Assembly: GCA_012727685.1 (NCBI GenBank)
Contig: JAAYGO010000264.1
Location: 1 to 5,391 of the forward strand
Length of the DNA stretch: 5,391 nt
Reading direction: 5' to 3'
Source of the DNA: Bacillota bacterium
GTDB taxonomy: Bacteria > Bacillota > Dethiobacteria > DTU022
Program-made: the position numbers and the translations under genes
Notes under the pieces: generated by a model
What the model was told of the DNA's origin: nothing
Database searches by the model: none
What the model saw: the letters and a program-made list of their open reading frames with translations, nothing else
Shown here: positions 1-5,015 of the stretch, in pieces
Position numbering within the stretch: the first letter of the stretch is position 1
Layout: each line of letters opens with the position of its first letter

Positions 1-15
1 AAAATCCCGAAAATA

Positions 16-44
16 TTGTCAGTAATGAAATTATATTGTATAAT
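16..44 (+). promoter_or_regulatory. Sigma-A-type promoter for NHLP precursor 1
   Basis: TTGTCA at 16-21 and a perfect TATAAT at 39-44 are separated by exactly 17 nt, a near-consensus housekeeping promoter. Transcription would begin near 51 and give a leader of about 180 nt before the ATG at 232. A second, weaker candidate lies downstream: TTAAGA at 97-102, 17 nt, then TATAAT at 120-125. That one would give a leader of about 100 nt. The surroundings are very AT-rich, so chance -10 matches are common. The 16-44 pair is preferred because both boxes and the spacing agree. Confidence 0.6.
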
Positions 45-76
45 TATTTAAAGTTGCTTGATTTTGATCCATTACC

Positions 77-107
77 CCTGCAAATCTCTTTTTTTCTTAA
101 GAGCAGG
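77..107 (+). other. Possible hairpin in the long leader of precursor 1
   Basis: CCTGC at 77-81 can pair with GCAGG at 103-107, and TCTT at 87-90 with AAGA at 99-102 inside it, closing over a T-rich loop. The T-run lies in the loop and not after the stem, so this is not an intrinsic terminator. No known riboswitch class was recognised. The rest of 126-217 shows only a short direct repeat (CGAAGCA at 151-157 and 163-169). This is a weak structural call. Confidence 0.2.
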
Positions 108-231
108 CTAATTTATATTTATAATTAACAGGAAGAATGCTGCCAAATCCCGAAGCAGGCAACGAAGCAAGAGTTCTTTAAATTCCGCGTGCACAACGGG
201 ATTTAATCAATAAATTCAAGGAGGAAGATCA

Positions 232-618
232 ATGGCAAACAAAGATCAAGATGGCAAAATAGGAGCGCTGCTGGCCAGGGCTCAGACAGATGGGGAATTC
301 CGGAAACGGCTTCTTGCCGATCCGGCAGGAGTATTACGTGCGGAGGGCATCGCTTTACCGCCTGAGGTTAAGGTCAAAGTGCTGGAAAACTCCGCCGATC
401 TGCTCCATATTGTTCTGCCCGCAAAGCAGGAGGCACTGGCCGACGAAACGCTGGACCAGGTCACAGCCGGGGTCGGGAAAGACCCGCACAAGCCTTGCGG
501 CAATTCTACGTGCACAGAAGAATATAATTCGGCCGGCTGCTGGGCGAGATGGAGCTTGAGTTTCTTCGGCTTGTGCAAGTACACCAATTATGATAAGATA
601 CACCCTGATCAGGGTTAA
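232..618 (+). CDS. NHLP-leader RiPP precursor peptide 1 (four-Cys core)
   Basis: This is a 128-aa ribosomal natural-product precursor of the nitrile hydratase-like leader peptide (NHLP/proteusin-type) family. Residues 1-80 are the leader, recognisable from EFRKRLLADP (22-31), the EGI-LPPE turn (38-45), VKVLEN (48-53) and LHIVLP (58-63). It ends in QVTAG (76-80), the AG/GG-type site where C39-type peptidases cut such leaders. The predicted core is residues 81-128, with cysteines at 89, 94, 103 and 115 and a stretch rich in Ser, Thr and aromatics. The ATG is set by AAGGAGG at 218-224, and AGGAGG lies 7 nt upstream. The gene has its own promoter and terminator and so is probably monocistronic. 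No maturase, peptidase or exporter lies nearby in the window, so the final modification (disulfide, thioether, lanthionine or azole) cannot be read from here. The leader family assignment is strong. The product class is unknown. Confidence 0.93.
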   Translation: MANKDQDGKIGALLARAQTDGEFRKRLLADPAGVLRAEGIALPPEVKVKVLENSADLLHIVLPAKQEALADETLDQVTAGVGKDPHKPCGNSTCTEEYNSAGCWARWSLSFFGLCKYTNYDKIHPDQG

Positions 619-644
619 GGTTCTGGAAAACACCCAATGAATTC

Positions 645-681
645 AAGCCCGGCGCCGGTTCATGCGCCGGGCTTCCTTTTT
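645..681 (+). terminator. Intrinsic terminator after precursor 1
   Basis: A perfect 11-bp inverted repeat (AAGCCCGGCGC at 645-655 and GCGCCGGGCTT at 664-674) closes an 8-nt loop and is followed by CC and TTTTT at 677-681. It starts 26 nt after the stop codon of precursor 1 and is a convincing Rho-independent terminator for that transcript. The loop, right arm and part of the left arm (652-677) match 26 of 27 positions of the DUF362 coding sequence at 1378-1404, so the terminator may have been built from a gene fragment. Confidence 0.92.
652..677. repeat. 26-nt fragment matching the DUF362 gene (copy 1)
   Basis: This segment is identical to 1378-1404 except for one extra C (1390) in the other copy. 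The identity stops abruptly on both sides. In the intact DUF362 gene the same bases encode part of EARRDEPA (read on the minus strand). Here the bases form the loop and arms of a terminator. A match this long within 5.4 kb is not expected by chance. It is most simply a leftover of a second DUF362 gene copy, since it lies beside a leftover of the beta-helix gene in the same order and orientation. Confidence 0.7.
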
Positions 682-690
682 CAGCTCCGC

Positions 691-861
691 GTGGCCGCGG
701 AAGCGGTCGGGGGCCGCCCCCATCTCTTAAAAACAGCCCCTGCCAGAATCTTGCTCTGCCGCACCCCTTTAGATGCGGCCCTTTTACCGATTGCCTGAAA
801 GGTTCGCACCGTTACGGCGGCGCAGGCGCAGCACCGCCCCGGCCAGCAGGCAGGCCAGCCC
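691..861. repeat. Direct repeat, copy A (beta-helix 3' end and downstream)
   Basis: About 170 bp are clearly homologous to 2308-2484 in the same orientation. Exact blocks include 38 nt (782-819 with 2405-2442) and 27 nt (743-769 with 2362-2388), separated by substitutions and small indels. The right part covers the final coding residues of the beta-helix protein. The left part covers the GC-rich sequence downstream of its stop codon. The better conservation around the stop codon and the diverged remainder point to an old duplication and not an assembly error. Confidence 0.93.
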
Positions 862-903
862 ATCCACGTCGTTGTCAATGCCCACCCCGGTGTGGCAAAA
901 AAA
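784..903 (-). pseudogene. Remnant C-terminus of a second beta-helix surface protein
   Basis: On the minus strand an open stretch of 39 codons runs from an in-frame TAG at 904-906 to the TAA at 784-786. Its last 25 residues begin GLACLLAGA and end RRNGANLSGNR*. They match residues 744-768 of the intact beta-helix protein at 23 of 25 positions. They comprise the membrane segment and charged tail of a sortase-type anchor. Upstream, a TG dipeptide (CHTGVG) sits where the intact protein has MPRTG, but the following residues diverge and there is no start codon, signal peptide or helix repeat. It is a gene tail left by a large deletion. It is unlikely to be translated. Confidence 0.85.
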
Positions 904-960
904 CTATTCAATTCAAAAAACTTGTCAAAATTAGGAGGAAAAGCAATAGCAAATAAGAAT
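901..960 (+). pseudogene. Remnant NHLP precursor start with ATG changed to ATA
   Basis: 901-945 aligns with 4970-5015, the 5' flank of precursor 2, sharing AAACTATTCA and TTAGGAGGA with one single-base gap. AGGAGG (933-938) is followed after 7 nt, the same spacing as in both live precursor genes, by ATA (946-948) and codons for A-N-K-N. These match MANKD of precursor 1 and MANH of precursor 2. The homology then stops, and the frame ends after 20 codons at TGA (1006-1008). No leader or core follows. It is read as a truncated, start-codon-inactivated third precursor. Weak initiation at ATA would yield only a 20-residue peptide unrelated to the NHLP leader after residue 4 or 5. Confidence 0.75.
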
Positions 961-1081
961 TACTATAGCCTCCCTCTCTTAACGGCAATCAATTTGGAAA
1001 ATTTTTGATCACCAAAGGGCTTTGTAGCTGGAGCTAATAGTCTCACTTTCATCGCGGCTGTTGTTTTGGAGCTGTTAACTA

Positions 1082-2212
1082 TCATCGGCTGCCTGATCCC
1101 GGCCACTGATCCAGCCAGGACTGCAGGGCTGCCACGATCTCACCGGCCCGGGGCGGGCAGCCCGGCACATGCCTGCGGCACCCCCTGGTGCATGCTCCCA
1201 CGCCGATCTTCCCCGCATGGCCTTTCCATCCCTGTCCGATACAAACGGGTGGCAGCTTCTCCAGCCGCCCGTTTTCCTTGAGCCGGCGCAGGGCATAAAC
1301 CAGCGCGGCGTAACAGGGTGAACAGGCTTCTCTCTCCAGGATCCAGCGCCGCAGGTAATCGACTGCCTCGCTGGCCAGCGCCGGTTCATCGCGCCGGGCT
1401 TCCTGGCGGCGATTCAAATAGACGATGGATTCCGCCCCGACCGCGGCGCAGCCCACGCCGAGCCGTTCCGCCAGGCCAATATACTCTATCTCTGAAGCCC
1501 GGTAACCGATGAGCTCCGCCGCATAGGCGTCCACCGCCACCGGATCCCTGCCGCCGATGACGCAGTCCATGCGCACCGGGGTGCCGCCGCCTTCGTAGGT
1601 CAGGTCGCCAATGATGCCGTCCACGATGGTCAAATGGGAGCGGAGCACCTTGTTCAGGCAGGCGATGGGCCTGTGCAGGCCGAGGCGGTGAAAGCGCCGC
1701 TTCTCCCGGTCCGGAATGCAGCCCTTCAGGTTCTTCAAGGCGCAGGTCAGCTTTGTCTGGCAGTGGGCCTTCAGCACCGGCAGATTGATCAGGTAGTCCA
1801 CCGCGAGCAGGCTCGCGCAAATCTCCAGTTCCAGACCATCCACGGTTACCGCAACCGCCCCGTCTTTTTTCAGGTCCACCAGGGGCATGGCAAACTCGGC
1901 GGCGAGCTGCCGGTAGCCGCAGACTTCGAAAGCCACGGCGGTATCGTCGCCGACCCAGGCACTCTCCATGATGGCGATGTTGGTATAGCCGTGTTCCCGC
2001 AGGTAGCCGATGACCCCCTTCACCAGATCCGGATCGGTGGTGGCGCCCCACTGCGCCGGCTGCGCCACCACCAGGTTCGGCTTCAGGCAGATCAGCGGCT
2101 GATCCTTCTTGAGCAGTTCCAGGTCCCGGGCGATATTCATCCGTTCCATGATCGCCCGGGCCATCTCTTCTCCCTTGCTGCCGTAAATGACGTATAGCTT
2201 TTCCATGGCCAT
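1082..2212 (-). CDS. DUF362-family cysteine-rich protein
   Basis: This is a 376-aa cytoplasmic protein (no signal peptide or membrane segment) of the DUF362 family, often annotated as Fe-S-associated. Family hallmarks in order: KPNLV (44-48), TTDPDLVKGVIGYL (58-71), LPVLKAHCQT (144-153), ALKNLKG (158-164), DGIIGD (198-203) and GGRDPVAVDAYAAE (220-233). The C-terminal part carries ACSPCYAALVYAL (296-308), C324, GACTRGC (339-345) and GCPP (351-354), a set of cysteines suited to a metal or Fe-S centre. The enzymatic role is unknown. The start is MAMEKLYVIYG at 2212, and the second ATG at 2206 is equally possible. No Shine-Dalgarno sequence precedes either. The frame stays open back to a GTG at 2383, but that extension lies partly in the duplicated spacer and resembles non-coding sequence. 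The gene lies 194 nt downstream of the beta-helix gene, with no terminator seen between them, so co-transcription is plausible. Confidence 0.9.
   Translation of the reverse strand: MAMEKLYVIYGSKGEEMARAIMERMNIARDLELLKKDQPLICLKPNLVVAQPAQWGATTDPDLVKGVIGYLREHGYTNIAIMESAWVGDDTAVAFEVCGYRQLAAEFAMPLVDLKKDGAVAVTVDGLELEICASLLAVDYLINLPVLKAHCQTKLTCALKNLKGCIPDREKRRFHRLGLHRPIACLNKVLRSHLTIVDGIIGDLTYEGGGTPVRMDCVIGGRDPVAVDAYAAELIGYRASEIEYIGLAERLGVGCAAVGAESIVYLNRRQEARRDEPALASEAVDYLRRWILEREACSPCYAALVYALRRLKENGRLEKLPPVCIGQGWKGHAGKIGVGACTRGCRRHVPGCPPRAGEIVAALQSWLDQWPGSGSR
1378..1404. repeat. 27-nt segment shared with the terminator region (copy 2)
   Basis: This lies inside the DUF362 coding sequence, encoding roughly EARRDEPA on the minus strand, and matches 652-677 at 26 of 27 positions with a single-base insertion (C1390). 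This is taken as the parental copy because it lies within an intact conserved gene. Confidence 0.7.
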
Positions 2213-2216
2213 GCTT

Positions 2217-2225
2217 ATTATATCA
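2217..2225 (-). promoter_or_regulatory. Extended -10 element just upstream of the DUF362 start
   Basis: The minus strand reads TGATATAAT (2225 to 2217), a perfect extended -10 (TGn-TATAAT), set in otherwise GC-rich sequence. No -35 match stands 16-18 nt upstream. A transcript would begin near 2209-2211, that is at or inside the first ATG. This would leave the ATG at 2206 nearly leaderless, consistent with the absence of a Shine-Dalgarno sequence. Alternatively, the match is chance and the gene is read from the beta-helix promoter. Confidence 0.35.
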
Positions 2226-2307
2226 CAGATAGCAGTCCGGGCCCTAAACTTGGCCTGGGCGCACGCCGCCCCGGCCGGCAGTAGGCCCGGCCCCGCAGCG
2301 GCAGGGA

Positions 2308-2484
2308 GTCGCCGCGGAAACGGCGCGGGGGCCACCCCCATCTCTCGGAAGCAGCCCCCGCCCAGAATCTTGCTCTGCCGCACCCCTTCAATTGATGCAG
2401 CCCATTTTACCGATTGCCTGAAAGGTTCGCACCGTTACGGCGCCACAGGCGCAGCGCGGCACCGGCCAGCAGGCAGGCCAGCCC
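2308..2484. repeat. Direct repeat, copy B (beta-helix 3' end and downstream)
   Basis: This is the partner of 691-861. It spans the last ~25 codons of the intact beta-helix gene, its stop codon (2407-2409) and about 100 nt of GC-rich spacer towards the DUF362 gene. Within the spacer are a 5-bp inverted repeat (CGCCG at 2310-2314, CGGCG at 2321-2325) and a G5/C5 element nearby. Neither is followed by a T-run on the minus strand, so no terminator is called. Confidence 0.93.
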
Positions 2485-4713
2485 CATGGCGGCCGGCAGC
2501 ATAGAACCGGCCGCACCGGTGCGCGGCATCTCACGCTGCCTGTAATCTTCGTCCTCCTCCTCTTCATCTCCGCCAGCCGCTTCCACCCAGCTGGTCTGCG
2601 CCTCGCTCACCATACTTAGGCCCTCCTCGTCCTCTCCGGCAACCTCGCCGGCAAAGAGGAGCCGGACGGAGATGGTATCGGTGCCCGGGGAGAGGTCCCG
2701 GTAGCTGAAGGTGGCGATGCCGCCGTCCAGCTGCACCACCTTGCTGTATTTATTGGCCCCGCTAACCTTAAAGAGCACTGACAGCAGGTCGGTATCCACC
2801 ACGTTGTCATCGCTGTCCAGCAGGGTGGCCCGAAGTCTGTTTTTCCCGCCGTCCGCGAGCTTGCTGCCGCTGGTGGAGAGCTTCAGCTTCTTGAGCCAGG
2901 GTTCATAGTTCACTGCCCCCTCCACGGCATCGCCGCCGGTCTCATTTCCTTCCGTGGATGGGCCCGCCTCCGAACCCCACCAGTTTAAGGGCGCGTTAAA
3001 AATGATCTCCTCCATAAAATTGGTAATGCCTGCCTCAGTATTGCCGGTGAAGCTGTTCAAATAGGCTGTCACCCGCTCAGCGGCAGTGTCGTCGAAGAGG
3101 TATTCGACCAGGATGCCGTACTCATTTTGATGGAAGAGGTTGTTGAAGACGGTCACTGCTGAATCGGGATTGTTGAGCGCAAGATCGAGGGATAGTCCAT
3201 GCTCATTTTCTAGGAAAATATTTTCGTGAATATCAACGCGGAAGAGATCCCTTATTGCCTCATCGATGTAGAGGTGAATCCCATAGGTCAATCCGGAGAA
3301 TCTGTTGCCCTCGATGTTTATATCCGCGCCGTAATCAGTCACGTAATTTTCCTTTACTTCAACTTCCTTGCCGTTCAATCCGGAAAACTTGTTACCCTTA
3401 CTGCTATTGTTGCCCCTGTTGTCCTTGATGTTTATATCCGCATTTATATCCGCACCGCTGCCGGTTAAGATATAATCTTCCTCTATGTAAATACAAATTC
3501 CTTCTGTGTCAACATTACGCGACTCTGCCGTGATCACGTTGTTCTCAATGTTAATTGCTCCGCTGGCAGCGGGGCAGTAGATGCCGAATAAAAACTCGTC
3601 ACTCTGATCACAGTCTATTGCGATCGTGTTGCCGGAGATAATAACATCCGAATCAAAAATGATCTCAAAATACAGGGCATCATATTCAACTTGAAAGCTA
3701 TTTTCCCCGATTTCAATTGTACTATCCAGACACCCTTCTGAGTACAAACCGCCTAGACCAGTAAAATCGTTTTCTTTAATCTTAAATAATTCGCTCTCCA
3801 AAATGAGACCCAAATCTATGCAGTAATCCCCGGCTTGCAAATTATTTCCTACTACGGTAAAGGTACCCCTGACAATAAAGTCCTGGTAATTGTCGTCCTC
3901 TTCGTCCTCTTCTTCTAAATAGATATTACTTGATTCAGTGCTCAGAAGTGTGCAATCCTTTACCGTAAAATCGCAGTCTTCCAAATAAACCAGGTAAATA
4001 CAATCCCACTCGGACTCGATGGTGTTATCCTCCAGGGTAACGCTGCTATCATAGAGTTTTTCAAAAGAGATGCCATATTCCACATCTTTGATCTCATTGT
4101 CTTTTACCGTCAGAGTTATATTTTTTACGAAATAACTACACGAAAAGAAATCTATTCCATCTTCCACGAAGTCTTCGATGGTGTTGCCTGCGATTACTAT
4201 GCTCGACGGAATCGCCACATCACCGCAAACGTGGATACCGTCTTCTGCTTTCCCGTCTCCATCCAGATGGCAGCCGGTGATGCTCCAGCTGACTGCATCA
4301 TAATCTTCCGATTCCAGGTAGTCATAATCAACTAGCACAGCGCAATTACAGCAGTCATAACTCTTCCCTTCGGATTCGCTGCCGTTCCGGATGGTGAGCC
4401 CCTTTAAGGCAACTCCCGATGCCTTGATAGCAAAGGTATAGTCATATACACCCTCAACTAGCGCGCCGGATTTCCCCGTGATCGTGAGAGCCTTGTCGAT
4501 CACCACGGACTCGCTGTAAGTTCCGGCGCCCACGATGAGCGCATCGCCTTCTTCAGCTTCCGCCACCGCCGCCGTAATGGTTTCATACTGCTCGCCTGTT
4601 CTTTCATTGGTCACCACTCCGCCATCATCACCGGCCAGCGCCGGCAGCGCCGCCGCCAGCGTAAGCAGGAACACTAATGCCGGAATCAACATGCTTTTTG
4701 TTAGCTTTAACAT
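2407..4713 (-). CDS. Secreted beta-helix surface protein with MPRTG wall anchor
   Basis: A 768-aa, strongly acidic extracellular protein. Residues 1-27 are a signal peptide (lysines, then LIPALVFLLTLAAALPALA, cut before GDD). Residues about 35-600 are a right-handed parallel beta-helix of the NosD/pectate-lyase-like type. It opens with ITAAVAEAEEGDALIV and GTYSESVVIDKALTITG. Rungs of the form N-x-I/F-x-G/D and DNxI follow, closed by NWWGSEAGPS (577-586), a frequent terminal motif of such proteins. Residues ~612-700 look like an Ig-like/invasin-type domain (LRATLLDSDDNVV, GGIATFSY). An acidic linker (EEEEDED) leads to MPRTG (729-733), a hydrophobic segment and an arginine-containing tail: a sortase signal with an LPxTG variant. 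AGGAGGT at 4723-4729 fixes the start. Odd points: more than ten cysteines in the helix, including CCNC at 121-124, and a GC-rich 3' part against an AT-richer helix part. No catalytic residues of polysaccharide lyases were identified. The ligand is unknown. Confidence 0.93.
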   Translation of the reverse strand: MLKLTKSMLIPALVFLLTLAAALPALAGDDGGVVTNERTGEQYETITAAVAEAEEGDALIVGAGTYSESVVIDKALTITGKSGALVEGVYDYTFAIKASGVALKGLTIRNGSESEGKSYDCCNCAVLVDYDYLESEDYDAVSWSITGCHLDGDGKAEDGIHVCGDVAIPSSIVIAGNTIEDFVEDGIDFFSCSYFVKNITLTVKDNEIKDVEYGISFEKLYDSSVTLEDNTIESEWDCIYLVYLEDCDFTVKDCTLLSTESSNIYLEEEDEEDDNYQDFIVRGTFTVVGNNLQAGDYCIDLGLILESELFKIKENDFTGLGGLYSEGCLDSTIEIGENSFQVEYDALYFEIIFDSDVIISGNTIAIDCDQSDEFLFGIYCPAASGAINIENNVITAESRNVDTEGICIYIEEDYILTGSGADINADINIKDNRGNNSSKGNKFSGLNGKEVEVKENYVTDYGADINIEGNRFSGLTYGIHLYIDEAIRDLFRVDIHENIFLENEHGLSLDLALNNPDSAVTVFNNLFHQNEYGILVEYLFDDTAAERVTAYLNSFTGNTEAGITNFMEEIIFNAPLNWWGSEAGPSTEGNETGGDAVEGAVNYEPWLKKLKLSTSGSKLADGGKNRLRATLLDSDDNVVDTDLLSVLFKVSGANKYSKVVQLDGGIATFSYRDLSPGTDTISVRLLFAGEVAGEDEEGLSMVSEAQTSWVEAAGGDEEEEDEDYRQREMPRTGAAGSMLPAAMGLACLLAGAALRLWRRNGANLSGNR
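3313..3441 (-). repeat. Duplicated beta-helix rungs (ADINI / FSGL unit)
   Basis: A 15-nt exact direct repeat (GATGTTTATATCCGC at 3313-3327 and 3427-3441) encodes ADINI in both copies. Around it ADINI-K-D-N and GNKFSGL (425-446) recur as ADINI-E-G-N-RFSGL (463-475). The short divergence suggests a recent internal duplication of a helix rung, a usual way such folds grow. Confidence 0.6.
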
Positions 4714-4722
4714 GATAAGCTT

Positions 4723-4729
4723 ACCTCCT
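4723..4729 (-). promoter_or_regulatory. Ribosome-binding site of the beta-helix gene
   Basis: AGGAGGT on the minus strand lies 9 nt before the ATG at 4713. It selects the start MLKLTKSMLI over the internal methionine at residue 8 and places a lysine-containing n-region ahead of the signal-peptide core. Confidence 0.85.
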
Positions 4730-4807
4730 GTATTTTTATAAAATGTTTACCAAATTTTTCTCTCACATTAACCATCCACGCTTGAAGTCCTTGCAAATAT
4801 CTACTAA

Positions 4808-4837
4808 ATTCTACATCATTCGGTAAAATCCTGTTAA
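4808..4837 (-). promoter_or_regulatory. Candidate promoter for the beta-helix gene
   Basis: On the minus strand TTAACA (4837-4832) and TAGAAT (4813-4808) each match the sigma-A consensus at five of six positions and are separated by 18 nt. The start would be near 4801, with a leader of about 85 nt. Its -35 box lies inside one arm of an 8-bp inverted repeat (4830-4873). Confidence 0.45.
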
Positions 4838-4873
4838 TATTTATCTGCTTCTATCGAAATATGGGTTAACAGG
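4830..4873. promoter_or_regulatory. Inverted repeat CCTGTTAA / TTAACAGG, possible operator
   Basis: CCTGTTAA at 4830-4837 and TTAACAGG at 4866-4873 are a perfect 8-bp inverted repeat with a 28-nt gap, in the divergent region between the beta-helix gene and precursor 2. The left arm overlaps the -35 box of the minus-strand promoter. The gap is too long and AT-rich for a strong hairpin. Two half-sites for a regulator is one reading, chance another. Confidence 0.35.
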
Positions 4874-4884
4874 GGTCCCAAGCA

Positions 4885-4913
4885 TTGCCAATTAGTATAT
4901 TTTGTTGTACTAT
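4885..4913 (+). promoter_or_regulatory. Candidate promoter for NHLP precursor 2
   Basis: TTGCCA at 4885-4890 (five of six) and TACTAT at 4908-4913 (four of six) are 17 nt apart. Transcription would begin near 4920, with a leader of about 95 nt. The -10 is weak and overlaps a 12-bp palindrome, which would fit a regulated promoter. Confidence 0.4.
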
Positions 4914-4921
4914 CATGATAG
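4910..4921. promoter_or_regulatory. 12-bp perfect palindrome at the -10 of precursor 2
   Basis: CTATCATGATAG is a perfect 12-bp palindrome that covers the end of the proposed -10 box and the start-site region. A symmetric site in this position is typical of repressor operators. No regulator gene is in the window, so the assignment rests on position and symmetry only. Confidence 0.4.
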
Positions 4922-5015
4922 AGCGTTTTATGTTTAGTACTCGCTAAAATTCGCTTAGCTCACAGCGATAAACTATTCAGCTCGCAAAATATGTTAAAAT
5001 TTAGGAGGAAGCACA

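Larger units (their letters stand above)
652..960. other. Collapsed copy of the DUF362 / beta-helix / NHLP module
   Basis: The intergenic stretch 619-1081 contains no intact gene but carries three blocks collinear with the intact module to its right: 652-677 with 1378-1404 (DUF362 gene), 691-861 with 2308-2484 (spacer plus the beta-helix gene end) and 901-960 with 4970-5030 (NHLP 5' flank and start). Order and strand are the same in both. The gaps are consistent with deletion of about 0.9 kb of DUF362 sequence and about 2.5 kb covering most of the beta-helix gene and the divergent promoter region. This is an inference from the sequence pattern and explains the whole stretch better than three unrelated repeats. 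From 1009 to 1081 nothing further is recognisable. Confidence 0.65.

Noticed and set aside
681..911. 76-codon minus-strand open frame over the relict region
   Set aside because: It is out of frame with the recognisable beta-helix tail (784-903), which has the homologous residues and the matching stop codon.
1009..1081. Terminator or small RNA downstream of the DUF362 stop
   Set aside because: Only a 5-bp stem (TAGCT/AGCTA) with a 2-nt loop is present and there is no T-run on the minus strand.
1386..2197. Long open frames overlapping the DUF362 gene on both strands (minus 1386-2051, plus 1634-2197)
   Set aside because: They are shadows of the GC-rich DUF362 coding sequence. They lack ribosome-binding sites and family motifs, while the DUF362 frame shows conserved motifs throughout.
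2213..2383. N-terminal extension of the DUF362 gene by 57 codons to a GTG at 2383
   Set aside because: Its first part lies in the direct repeat, which also occurs at 691-783 without a DUF362 gene behind it. The extra residues are low-complexity Pro/Ala/Gly, and family similarity begins at MEKLYVIYG.
2308..2406. Terminator between the beta-helix and DUF362 genes
   Set aside because: The CGCCG/CGGCG and G5/C5 inverted repeats are short and not followed by a T-run on the minus strand.
691..2484. Insertion sequence or transposon ends flanking the DUF362 gene
   Set aside because: The repeats are direct and consist of the beta-helix gene end plus spacer. No transposase, terminal inverted repeats or target-site duplications are visible.
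3313..3441. CRISPR-like spaced repeat
   Set aside because: There are only two 15-nt copies, they lie inside an open frame, and they encode the same beta-helix rung residues.
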